A DNA stretch of 64,000 nucleotides from Diadema setosum (lineage: Eukaryota > Echinodermata > Echinoidea > Diadematoida > Diadematidae): positions 30,640,173-30,704,172 of the forward strand of contig NC_092693.1 of NCBI RefSeq assembly GCF_964275005.1, in the 5' to 3' direction. The notes beneath the pieces are model-generated. The model was given only the letters and a program-made list of their open reading frames with translations, ran no database searches and was not told where the DNA came from. Positions within the stretch are counted from its first letter, which is position 1. Every line of letters begins with the position of its first letter. Positions 12,325 to 24,900 of this stretch are shown here, in pieces. Position numbers and translations under genes: made by a program.

Positions 12325-12395
12325 CTCCACCAAGGAAGGAGGTTATGTTTTCGCTACCGTTGGTTTGTGTGTTTGTTTGTCTGTTGACATCTCAC
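12325..12395 (+). repeat. Fragment of a widespread marine repeat (CCTCCACCAAGGAAGGAGGT)
   Basis: A short hairpin-like start followed by TTGGTTTGTGTGTTTGTTTG. I know similar motifs from many animal genomes. No coding role is evident. Confidence 0.4.
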
Positions 12396-12864
12396 GAAAA
12401 TGTCTATGACCTCATCATTCGCGAAAATATCTGTACGCGAAAATAACAGCGTATACAGTACTATGATTTTAAATTGGTGAGTTATTCTGAAGATGTCGAG
12501 GACAATTTGATTTTTGTTTGCTTGAATTGTTTTTACGACTATAGATGCTATCATAATTCATAAGTCAAGGAAAACATGAAAAGTTACGTAGTGTAGGAAA
12601 AGTACAGTGTAGTAAATTGTGTGCACTTTCAAATACAAAAGCTGTCCTCAGCTGTCCTCAGCTCAGCCTCCCTTTATTTTTTATTATTATTATTATTTTC
12701 TTTTTTTTTTATAGAGGAGGTTTGATTACAATCACAACCGACTCATTGTACTGTCCTCAGAGGTGATGGCCACACAAAAGCAATGGTTTTCCTGAATACA
12801 ATGTACATACATGCTTGTCTATTTACAGGTTGTTGCTGTTGAACAGGCCCAGACAGGAACAAAA

Positions 12865-12946
12865 ATGAGGCACCAACTCAGCCTGTGGAATATCAGCTTG
12901 ACTGCCTGGCTGTGCATACTGTTCACCAGGACCATGGGTCAAACAG
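12865..12946 (+). CDS. SRCR receptor coding exon 1: signal peptide
   Basis: The first ATG lies 36 bases after an acceptor AG at 12827-12828, so the exon probably begins at 12829 with 5' untranslated sequence. It encodes 27 residues with a hydrophobic core (ISLTAWLCILF) and a plausible cleavage near MGQTG. The donor GTGACC follows at 12947 and leaves phase 1, matching exon 2. Confidence 0.85.
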
Positions 12947-15900
12947 GTGACCAATATTATTTGTTGTTAACTTCCCACTTTTTTCCCCTTTTTTCTTTAA
13001 TATTTCAGCTCATTAAAATTCTAGGACCTGATGAAATGAATGATAAATTCACCTGTTCCTGCTGTTCACCAGTTCCTGTCTTGCTCAATTGCCCTACATA
13101 GCATGGAAAGTGGATTCCAAATATCAGAATTGTCCGTAACAGCATGAGGTGACTTTGATGGAGAGAAATTTGTCAATTAGTTGCACTGAAGCAACAGATA
13201 AATTAGATGGTCATGTTCTTGGGTCCCCCTTGAACAAAACCTTTTTTTTTTTCCTTCCATGAATTAACATGCCAGCCTACCTGCACTCTCCTACCTTTAT
13301 GTAATTTCCTTTTTATAGCATAAAGTGATGGGGTTCTGTTTGCAAATCCTGCATTTCATAATTGTGCAATACTAGCGTAAAAGTGAAGAGGACTGTTGAA
13401 ATGAAGTACAAATTCCATTACTTCCATCTCTCATTTATCTTAGATTTCTGTATGTTTGCTCACTGTATAAGCTATTATTTTCGTGAGGGTTTACTTTTCG
13501 CGAATTTCTTGAATCACTTTTGGGCCGCGAATTTAACAACACGCAATTTAAATGTTGCCATGCGCTAGGGTAATAGTGCGCTTATGATAGCATTGGTGTC
13601 AATTCGTGAAAACAACATCTCGCAAAAATGTCCAAGATCTCCTCATTTGCAAAAATATCTTTATGTGAAAATAACAGCTTATACAGTATCTAAGAGTTTT
13701 GTGTGGACCAGAAATAGATTTGTGAGATCCCCGTGGTAATCTTAAGGTGACAGAAGATTGATATGAAAGGGGGGGGGGGGGGCTTTTCTCCAGATTTCTG
13801 ATAAAGGTTTTGAATGCACAGTCTGTCTTTGCAATCATACAAAACAGTTCAGGTTCCTGCATTTCAGCTCTTCTCATGCACCTCATCCCTTGCCTTCAGT
13901 CGAGATTATAATCTGAAGTCTTTGCCCTCTCTTCCTCTTTGCATAGAATTTGATGCACAACTCACTGGTGCTAGAGCCGAGTTCAACAAGGGCATTGTCA
14001 GCGTGTTCTACAACGGGTCATGGACAAACTTGTGCGGGGAATCTTTCGGACAGAATGAGGCCGAAGTGGTCTGCCGGTGAGTACACCTGACAGAATGGCT
14101 GTGCCAATACAGTTGTAGAAGACTGACTTTGGGTGATTCAGTGCTAGTGCCGGTATTGGCACTATTTCAACACTAGCACCATCGATAATATATGACTCGA
14201 AATAATTTGGTGTTAACGGGTTGACCTCAAAATTATGACTTAACTCCGGTAGCTTGTGTTGGTGATTAACATGCTTTGTCCCCACTGAATTACACCTGGG
14301 CCCTGTTTTATGAAGAGTTAAAATTGAATATAAAGCTGATTTCTATCATAAGTCTATGGTATACTGTGTGTTGAGGAAATTTAAAATCAGGGGTCGCACT
14401 TAACTTTTTATCTAACTAGCCAGGGGGACTACTTAGAATCAATTTTGACACTGAAGCAATATTTGGCTGGCCAGATGGACTAGTAACTTCAGAATTTTAC
14501 GATTTTTAGCTAGTCCGACGTGATTTTGGATGGCCAATGGCCAGCGGACCATCGCCAATTTCGAACCCTGAAAATTGATTCTATCTTTTGATAAAACAGG
14601 GCCCAGGTATACTATGGATTATGAAAATTTTCCTTGTTAAGTGTAGTTGTGGTGTTAGCATTGATATGACATGCACATTCACATCAATGGATGTAGATTA
14701 TTTCTCCTCACATCAAGTACATGCATAATGTGTGCTCATGCAATAGTCGCCTGTTGAAAGACACACTCTATGCATGGCCACAAAAATCTGTGCCTTGGAG
14801 CAAAATTAATATTGCTGTAAGTTTGGAGAGTTAAGAAGTTTGTGGCATTTTAATCCTTCGTCAACATCAGTTGTCTGAAACAAAGCATCGTGGCATCTTT
14901 CCATATTTGACTTGAATCATATATAATCACATTAACCATGCAATTCCTACAGACTGCGCAACAGTGTGAAGATTACATTAGTGTTACATTAACCCTGTTG
15001 GGAATCAATAGTTATGAGCAGTATTCTATTGCTTGTATTAATCTGACCTCTGCTGCTTGTTACAACTTTATTCAGTTGTTTCGGAAAAAACACCAATACC
15101 AGTACGAGCACCAAACTTGAAATGAGCCAGTGTGTCTACTGAACTGTATCGTTCAATCTGGTCAACTGGACTCCCTTGTTATTTGGAGTGCGATGTTCAC
15201 GTCCTCTCTTGGACGCTTCATCAGGCCGACTGATCTTTGGCGGCAATTGGTTGTTTACCCGTAACAGGGTCGGGGAATTTTGAAAAAGCGCCGAGGAATC
15301 TTCCGAACTGCCGGGTTGTAGGCTCCGGCCAGGTCCTTGATGTAACATCAGAGTGAAGACAACGCAGGTTGAACCGAAGATGATTCCTGTAGTCAGCTAA
15401 TTTCCTTGATGCTTTCTCATAATTCCTTACCAGATCTAGGTAATCTTTGCCAAATTGGTTCAAGATATGTCTGTGAAATGTTCTCAGTCATCCAGGTAAA
15501 GTATCTCATGAAATGAAATCATTCACAGACATACCAGTGTGTCTACCTTACTTCAAGGATGCATTTACACATATTTCCTAAACAGGGCTTACTAATGGCA
15601 ACCTTCCAAGCGTAGCTGATTTCCTCATCCTTATAACAACACTGTAATGCAGTCACAGGAACAATGGATCAGACAAGAAGGCTTAATTACAGTTACACAA
15701 ACAGCCACTGACTTTAATTTTCAGGATAAATTTCTGTTATGTTTCTTTATTTCAGCCGTGTTACAGGAAAGTCAAATCTCAAACTTTGTCAGGCAAGCTT
15801 CTTGTTACTTGTGGGGTGGTTTTTGTGTACACTGTATTTGACGGCCAATCTTGAGGCAACGATCTCTCCATTGTTTCCTTTGCTTCTAGTATTTCTGTTA

Positions 15901-18900
15901 CTGGAACAATTTAGTGTTATCATTTGCTATGCATTAGATGGAGTCAGTTTTGGCAAACCTCTGAACACTAGTTCCATCAAACTGTATGGTTTTCACAAGG
16001 TGGTCCCACCACATCAGTGTCATCATTTCAACAGCACTGAGTTTCAGTAGGGTACCAAACATTATGTGAATTATCTTTGTTGCAATCATGATCCAAGGCC
16101 TTCATTGGAAACTTGGTCTTTTTCAGTCCAAATCCAATATTTAGACCGAATATGGGTTTCAGTTTAGGTTTCAATTTGGATGATAACAGAATTGGTTGTA
16201 GATCTTGTACTTGCTTCAGCTTGAATGGAACTCTTCCTCTTTTTCTCCCCCTGCATGTTGTATTTTAAGTAGAAATATGTCTTTTGTGTCTTTGCTTTTC
16301 CAGTCAGTTAGGCTATTCTGGAGTGACAGCCATAACATCTCAATTGGAAACTTTACGAGAGTTTGGCGTTCCATCCGTGAATACGTACCTAGACGGACTG
16401 ACGTGCTCGGGGTCGGAAGCATCACTGTCTGGCTGTGTCTTTGGCACGGAGTACAACAACACCTGTATCATCAATACTGCTGGTGTGCAGTGTGCGGGTC
16501 CAATGCCAGGTACCTGTAGTGTGGAAGCCTTATAAATCTCAGCGACATTGTCAGTTGCACAGATTCATCATACGCCATATATTTCGCGAGTCTAAATTTT
16601 CGCGAATCGCAATTTTCCGACAATTTCGCGAGTGGTTAATTTCGCGATCGTGGAGTCCTGTACTGAACGGAGAAATGTATACGTGTACATCATATTCATA
16701 TCGGCATTAGAGCCAATATTTTTGCGTGTTTTTAATTTCGCGAATAGCAGCTGACTCGCGAAATTCACAAAAATAAAAACCTCGCGAAATATTCACCGTA
16801 TACAGTACATTCTTCAACCTGCCCAAGATAAAGAGTACACATCCAAGAGTTGGCGAATATTCATTGTCTGTTTAAAGGACAAGTTCACCTCGGAAGTCAT
16901 TAACATGAGGATTGAGAGATTGTAGCAATATTAGTAGAACACATCATTGAAAGTTTGAGGAAAATCTGACAATCCGTTCAAAAGTTATGAATTTTTGAAG
17001 TTTTTGTGCAGTCACCGCTGGATGAGAAGTCTACTGCAGTGTATGATGTCACATGCGTATAAAGAGAATTTCACAAAATTTCATCTTTTGAAAAAAGTGC
17101 ACATTCCCTTGACTCGTTACTGACGTATGTTATGGGTAATATTATTCCCATTGCCTTTAGAAAGAGGCAAGTCAAGTGCTCTTTTATTATGCGAAAAAAG
17201 TGAAAATATGTTGAATTTTCTTTACATTTTCTTTATACTGTTGTACACATATGACATCACGAGCCTTAGTAGTCTCCTCATCCAGCGGTTCCAACACAAA
17301 TATTTTAAAAATTCATAACTTTTGCATCGATCGTCCAATTTTCTTCAAACTTTCACTGATGTTTTTTACTAATATTGCTGCATTCTCTCAATCCTTATGT
17401 TTATGAAGGTGAACTTGTCCTTTAAATCAATATACAGAAATTCACCCTAAACTGGCATATATGATATACTGTACGAGCTGAAATTTTCGCGGTGGTTTTA
17501 TTTTTGCGAATTTCGCGAATCGCCTTTGAACCGCGAAAATAACAACACGCGAAAATAACAACGCGCAAATAGCTAAGGTCAGTTAGACCCTCGCAACCGC
17601 GAAATTAACAACACGCGAAAATGTCCTCCAAGTAGCAATATTCGCGAAAATATCTGTACGCGAAAATTTCAACTCGTACAGTAAATGATATCAAATTATA
17701 CAGAGTGTAATAATACATTAATATTCAATTCAATTCAATTCATTTATTTTCAGAGTATAAAAAGAAAGAATATATATAAATCTTTGCATTCAAAACATAA
17801 CAGTATAGGTGAAAATAGATGATGTCAAATAATTTGCCATATCCTTCTTCCCAGCATCTATCTCCGTCCATGCAGTCTACTAGATAGGATACGGTAATCA
17901 GTAAAAAGGGGGATGGTGGGTGGGTGGGGGGGGGGGCGTCCATTGGGAAAGAGAATGAGGTAGAGGAAGAGAAGAAGGTAGAAAGAGGGGTGTTAAGCTG
18001 GGTACATAATTTATCATAGTATGAATTCAATTTAGCAAAACCGCACTTTAAAGGAAGCCAAAACCTAAAGAGAAATGTGGATTGAGTGAAAGCAGCAACG
18101 TAATAGTAGAACACATCAGTGAAAGTTTGAGTAAAATTGGACAATCGATGCAAAAGTCTTCTTTTTTTTTAAAGTTTTGGTGTTGGAACCACTGGATAAG
18201 GAGACTACTAGAGGTTATGACATCATCTGTGGACAACAACAAAAAAATGTAAAGGGAATTCCACAAAAAAAAACACCATTTTTCATGAAAATTACACATT
18301 CCATCAACTTGATACTGACATATGTTAAGGGTAATAATTATTCCCCCTGCTTTCTGAAAGTACATTAGTCAAGTGCTCTTCCATTATGCTAGAAAATTGA
18401 AAGCATGTTGAATTTGCTTTATATTTTCTTTATATTGTCCACACATGTCATAAAGTCAAGTAGTCTCCTCATCCAGTGGTTCCAACACCAAAACTTAAAA
18501 AATTCATAACATTTGCATCGATTGTCCAATTTTCCTCAAACTTTCACTGACGTGTTCTACTAAATAAAAGTTGCTGCTTTCACTCAATCCACATTTCTCT
18601 TCGGGCTTTGGTTTCCTTTAAGAGTGAGGTACATGAATGACACCGTAGAGACTTTGTTTATTTAGCCAAACCAAGCCTTCCCTAAAGTATGTTCACTCTC
18701 ACATGTGGAACGAGAAAGGTAGCAAGAAGAGGATGAGCTAAAAAAAAAGAAAAAGGAAGATCATGTGAATAGGAAGGAAGAGTGATTTAATTGAGTGAGA
18801 GTGAAAGGGTGGGGGGAAGCGGGACTGCAGTATGTATCAAAACAAAGCTTACAGCTGGCAGCTATTCCCCAAATCCAATCTGTTCAGTATACAAATAATG

Positions 18901-21900
18901 ACTGCTATGAGGGGCACAGTTAAAATTATGGGCCCAAGGTGATGTGATAAACCATAACTCCATAACTATGCCCGAAGCGAAGCTGATGGCATAGTTATGG
19001 TTTTCACATCACCGAGGGCCTACATAATTTTAACTGTGCCCCTAATATCAAGCTGTCATTATTTGTTTTATATACAGAAAATATAGATTCCAAAATATAG
19101 ATTCTAGTCTCTTTTACAGCACTCGTAATCAACGCTGATCGAAAGCGCTGCGGTCGTATCATTGGTGCGTACATATGAGTGATCTATGTGTATGGGGTTG
19201 CGACTGTCTCCAAACCTATTTACAGGGCACAGTTGATTCTATGCCCCGGGCACAGTAAATCATGACGTCATTTTGATCAAAAATGGGGCACAGCTATTTT
19301 CATGACTCCACTTTTAACCAATCAGATGAGAGAAATCTATATATGAGGTATATAATAACAAATATTTCGATCCTCTTGGCTTCCTGCCTGTCCCATTGAG
19401 CCAGTATGGCAAAAGCTTTGTGTGTGTGTATTAATACCCTTTTCATATTGGCATCCTCGGATGTCATGCCAGACTCGAGTCTGGGAGGAACACGGCGTGA
19501 CTGCCCTCCCAGATCCTTATGTAAACACGAGGTACAGCCCGTGGTACCCTTTCATATTGATCTCGAACACGGCACAAACTCGGCACGCATTTCCATAGCA
19601 ACCTGCTCAGGACACGGTTCCGTGATTATTTGCGGCCAGCTTCCCGCACCTTTTTTCAGGAAAGTGATAGTCTGGCAGTCCACCAAAATGCCGCATCCAT
19701 GAATATTTCCGAATGCATTACAACAATACATACATTTTACAGCTGACAGCAATCAGTACAGTATATGTATAGCCACTGATGGCAGTCGTCAGTAATCATG
19801 TTAATTACTAGCGCAGACTGACCCAATTCTAAACAGGCGCACCTAATTGCCTTGCAATTTTACACGTGAAATGAGTGTAAAAATTATTTAGACATAAATG
19901 AAACATAAACTATATTATTTTGTCGTCAACACATATTTATTTTGTTTTTGTATTATTTAATCATTCATTGTTCTCGTGCAAGTCAGCTCAAACAATTTGC
20001 CATGGCATATAATATGCGATAAATAAACGGTCATTGTACATTAACAAACCACACACGTGTAACTGTATACATACTAGCGCGCGCTCGCAGTTGTATTCAT
20101 CCGAGATTTCCGGTTCCGGTTGTATGCCGTGTCCATTCATATTGACAGCGTCTAGCACGAACACGGCACGTCCTCCAGAGGACGGTCTTAGCACGAACTG
20201 CATGGCGTGTTCATCCACTGTTCGTGCTGTGTTCACGCCGAGTCAAGCTTTCATATTGACAATGGTCTGGGATGAACTCGGCACGTCCTCTGGAGGACGT
20301 GCCGTGTTTTTGGCCAATATGAAAGGGGTATAAGCTAGAGACTTTTATACTTTGTGCATGCTTGAAGACATACATGTATGGCATGCGGGTTGTTCAGTAA
20401 ACCTCTTTTCTTTCTTTCTTTCTTTCTTTCTTTCTTTTTTTTTTTTAATTAACAAACACAACATCCACCCAGATCTTGTGGATGGTTAAAAATCTGACAG
20501 ATCCAGTACTTACGGGGAAAAAAAAATGAGGAAAAGAAAGTATGAAAAGTTCAGAACACAAAAATGTCAGTGGTGATTGCTACATTGCAACACCCTTAAC
20601 CTATTCTATGTCAATGAGTCAAATGTGCACAAATCTCACACACAAACCCATGGACAGAAGATAAATGTGACACATGGAGGATTAATAAGACTACCTGGTA
20701 TATATTCATCATTGAAACCCTCTGAGCTCATTAGTACAGCATTTTTTTTCAGCCTCAGTAGCATACGTGCAGACAGTATATTTTAAGATGTTTTGACTTT
20801 TGGAAATGTATTTCAAGTCTACTGATCTTTTCAAAATTAGCAACTCACAATTCATGAATTTAATGATTCCAAAAATTGTTTTACTTGTCCCAGCTCGCAA
20901 GTGCTATACTTGCAAAATATATGGTAAATGCAGTAGCTCACAGTTATGATGTGTGTATCACATAAAATTAATTGTGCTTGGGGATAATGGCAAATCTATA
21001 ATACTATAGCCAACAGTTTTCCCCTGTGTATTGGTGATTTGATATCTCTTTTCTCACAAATCATTCCCATGGTGACTGCAGTGAAACTGACACCTACAAT
21101 TCTTTCACTCCACTTCCTGCTGATTAGCATTCTGGTCTCCATGTTCGGTACACTCACCGGAAGCTCCAGATAGTGCAGGCTGGGGGGGGGGGGGGGGGGG
21201 GAAAGAAATGTCTTCATGAGACTAAGAGAAGAATGAATATAGATTGGCAGTGAATGGTATCAGATTTCTGTATGTTATTTAAGTCATTGGTAGGTTATTG
21301 TTCAATGTTGGCTTCTGCAGCTGGAGTAAAAATATTATTACAAATAGATATAATTCAAAACCTATGTTTAATCATAGGAGGGATATGCTCAAATACAGCA
21401 CTTTCTAGCATGTCATGCTGGGGGTATACACATATTACCAACTTTAGGTACTAATATCATGATCATTGTCATGTTTCGTACTTCATACGATACAGAAATA
21501 AAATGAAATTATACGTAGGGTATCCCTTCATGTTCCATCATGTATTGTTTGTTTGATTAATATTGACCGACAATGAGATCGATATTGCGACTCCTTGAAT
21601 TTTGCTGCAGCATTGTACTGTAATCACTGCTATGCACTCAGTGCCAGAGACAAGGGCGACACTAGTCTTTGACATCGTCTCACAAACTGACTTAAAAGTT
21701 ACAGTTCGCTGCGATGATTGGAATATGTCCTGTCATGTATTCACACGATAATGGTTGAACATGTGTTTATTTTCTGTGAGAATTAGCACGGAATATACAC
21801 GAAAATATTTCAGAAAAAAATGTCAGCCATTCGACGTCTGGATAACAGAGAATCTGGATAATGGATGGCCAGATAAGCGATATCTGACTATATCAGGTTT

Positions 21901-24900
21901 CTCACTATTTCAGGGTACAAACAGAAAAAAAAAGAGAAAAAAGTGGGGACCTTGTTGTAAGACGGTTTTGTGGTATTCAACCTCTTTATGATGCAGTTCC
22001 ACTGTACACAAATGGATAAAGAGAAGGCAGTTCTGAATGTGATTTCATTGCTTTTTATGCCTTTCCCTCAGCTATCATGCTCACAGGGAGCTCTGAACCT
22101 CAAGTAGGTATCGTCCAGGTGACACAAAATGGCCGCCCATTCACCTTGTGCACCTCAGACTGGAGCCTGGCAGATGCACACACGACGTGCAGGACTCTGG
22201 GCTTTGACTACGCCTTCGGCATTCCCAATGCTGATGACTTCGACGTCGATGCCCCGTCTGATGGACTTCTTTTGTCTACAGAATGTACTGGCTATGAAGG
22301 TAATGCAAAGTTTTGATATTAAAGAGAATAATTGAGTGCAATGTGTTGCCCATCAACTAATTATGAAGAAAATTTGCTTTAGGAGGAACAGCTAGGAGGA
22401 ACAATACTAAAGAAATAATGCTGTGCTACTGATGTGGCAGGTGAGAATCTATGAGATCTTTTGAAGGCAGCTGTTTGTTGTTAACTCTTTATGTGCCATG
22501 GTGGAAATCCCCTGTGTGCCACATTATTCTGAGACACCAACGTTGTCATGCTTTGGGAAATTTCTCTGTTTGTATCGTAATGGTATTCTTCCAATCCAGT
22601 AGTGGAAAGAGTTTCAGTCTTTCGAGTGAATGGTATCAAACTGTGCCTTCATATTCTGTATTCATCTGTCTCCACAAATTTGATACCAACTTTTTGTGGG
22701 GGTTCGGACATATGGTTCATGAGTCGGATTACAATAACGGATCACATGCCCATCATAACTTGCATCTTTAGCATCTACCTGTGTGTTATCCTTTGGCAAG
22801 ACAATGCTCATTATCATAGATCAGTGCCATGTATAGGGGTAGGACATATGGCTCAGGAGTCAGATTACAGTACCTGATCTCATACCCATCAGACAAGCAT
22901 GCTTTTAGCTTTTGCATGTGTTTTTTGTATGTCAAAACAACATTTATCTTCATAAATCAGCACTGTTCCCATTTATGGTGCATACTTCCATTGCAAATTT
23001 TTGATGTGAATCTACTATCAGTTCATGACAAAAAACAAATAGAGATATTGCAATTTAAAAAGAAAGACTTCGCAGTTTTCGTCATAAAAATTGATAGAAA
23101 TTTCTGAATGTGCTACTACTAAAAAAAAAAACCACAGACACACACACACACACACACAATGCATTATAATCTACTTTCTCCCTTATCATCAAGTCATTAT
23201 ATGTGTATATGTATTCGTAAATCATACAAAAATCATTTCAAATTTGATCTAAACTATGAAAAGCTTTTGATACGATAAATCATACAATTCTTCTTTAAAA
23301 GCTTGAACATTACGGAATCCGAGGTTTAGCTTTACAATGGTTTAGGAATTATTTAAAAGACAGGCAACAGTTTGTATGTTATAATGACTGCATATCTTCA
23401 AATAAATTGATCTCGTGTGGTGTTCCTCAAGGATCTGTTTTGTGTCCAACACTTTTTCTCATCTATATTAATGATTTGCCCAATTCAACTTCATATTTTA
23501 ATTTTAGATTATTTGCCGATGATTCTAATCTTTTTCATACTTTCAATACAAATGAGCACAATATAAACTTAGCAGATGTTAGTAAGAATATAAAAGATGT
23601 GATTGCATGGTGTAATTCAAACAAGCTAACAGTTAATATTAATAAATCTAAGTATATGATTTTCAAAAGCAGACGTAGAAAAATTGAAATATTTGGTCAA
23701 TTGTCAATTAACGAATCCGTTTTAGAGTCAGTTGATTCAATATCTTTTCGCGGAATCTGTATTGATGAAAACTTAATTGGAAGAAACACATCAATAATGT
23801 ATGCACTGTTTTAAGCAAAAAAATAGGACTTTTGTACAGAATACGACACTTCATCTCTATACAAATACTGCTACTGTTATACAATGCTTTTATTCTACCT
23901 CACATAACCTACGGATTGGAGGTCTGGGGCGGAACAAACAAAACTTTCTTAAATCCTATTCTAATTCTACAAAAGAGAATGTCGAGAGTGATAACTTTCC
24001 AAAGTTTCAGGCATCACTCAGCACCTTTATTGTATGAACTAAAATTATTGGATGTATTTAAGGAACATAGATACCTAATTGGAATATTTATCTATGATCT
24101 ATTGAATGATAACCTACCTCATAAAGCATCGTATTATTTTTCTCATATTGACCATACATACAAAACAAGAAACAAAGAAATGTGCAATTTTAAACGAAAA
24201 ACTGTCAGAACAGAATTAGGGAAGCGATCAATAGCATATTCAGGTGTTAAAATATGGAACAATCTTTCAACTGATTTACGTTACATCCTCTCGTAAAAAA
24301 TTTTGTAAAGTCTTCAAGAAGAATTTCTTGGAAGAATACACATAATTGGAATAAATTTGTTTATTGTAATCCACAAAGCAAAAACTTCAATTCTAGTAAT
24401 GTAAGTATACTACTTATCAATTTCAAAATGTTAATCTTGTACGTAGTGTAAATACACTTGTTTATAAATGTAAATAATTTTCTTGTTGAAATTATATATT
24501 CTTCTTCTGTATTCAAGGGGCAACGTCCACTAGCGTTGCTATTTGTTGGACCCTTTTACCAAATTTGTAGATATGTTTGTACTTTCATATTCATATTATT
24601 GATAAATTTGATTCTATACTTTTATGTCTTGTATTCCTGTTAATTGTATTATTACTATTGTATTCTCAATGATTGTATAAATTATCTGTTATTGTAAACT
24701 AGTAAACTTGAACTTAAATTTGGTAATAAAATCATTAATTCATTAATTCATTCATTCATTCATTCATTCATTCATTCATTCATTCATTCATTCAAATATG
24801 TTTTTGAGCTTCCCAATGTGATTTTGTTCCGTAGTTCGCAGAAAGATATGTCCAGTAAGGTAGCTGCCATTTGTAATGATGTGAGCAGATATAGGAAGAG

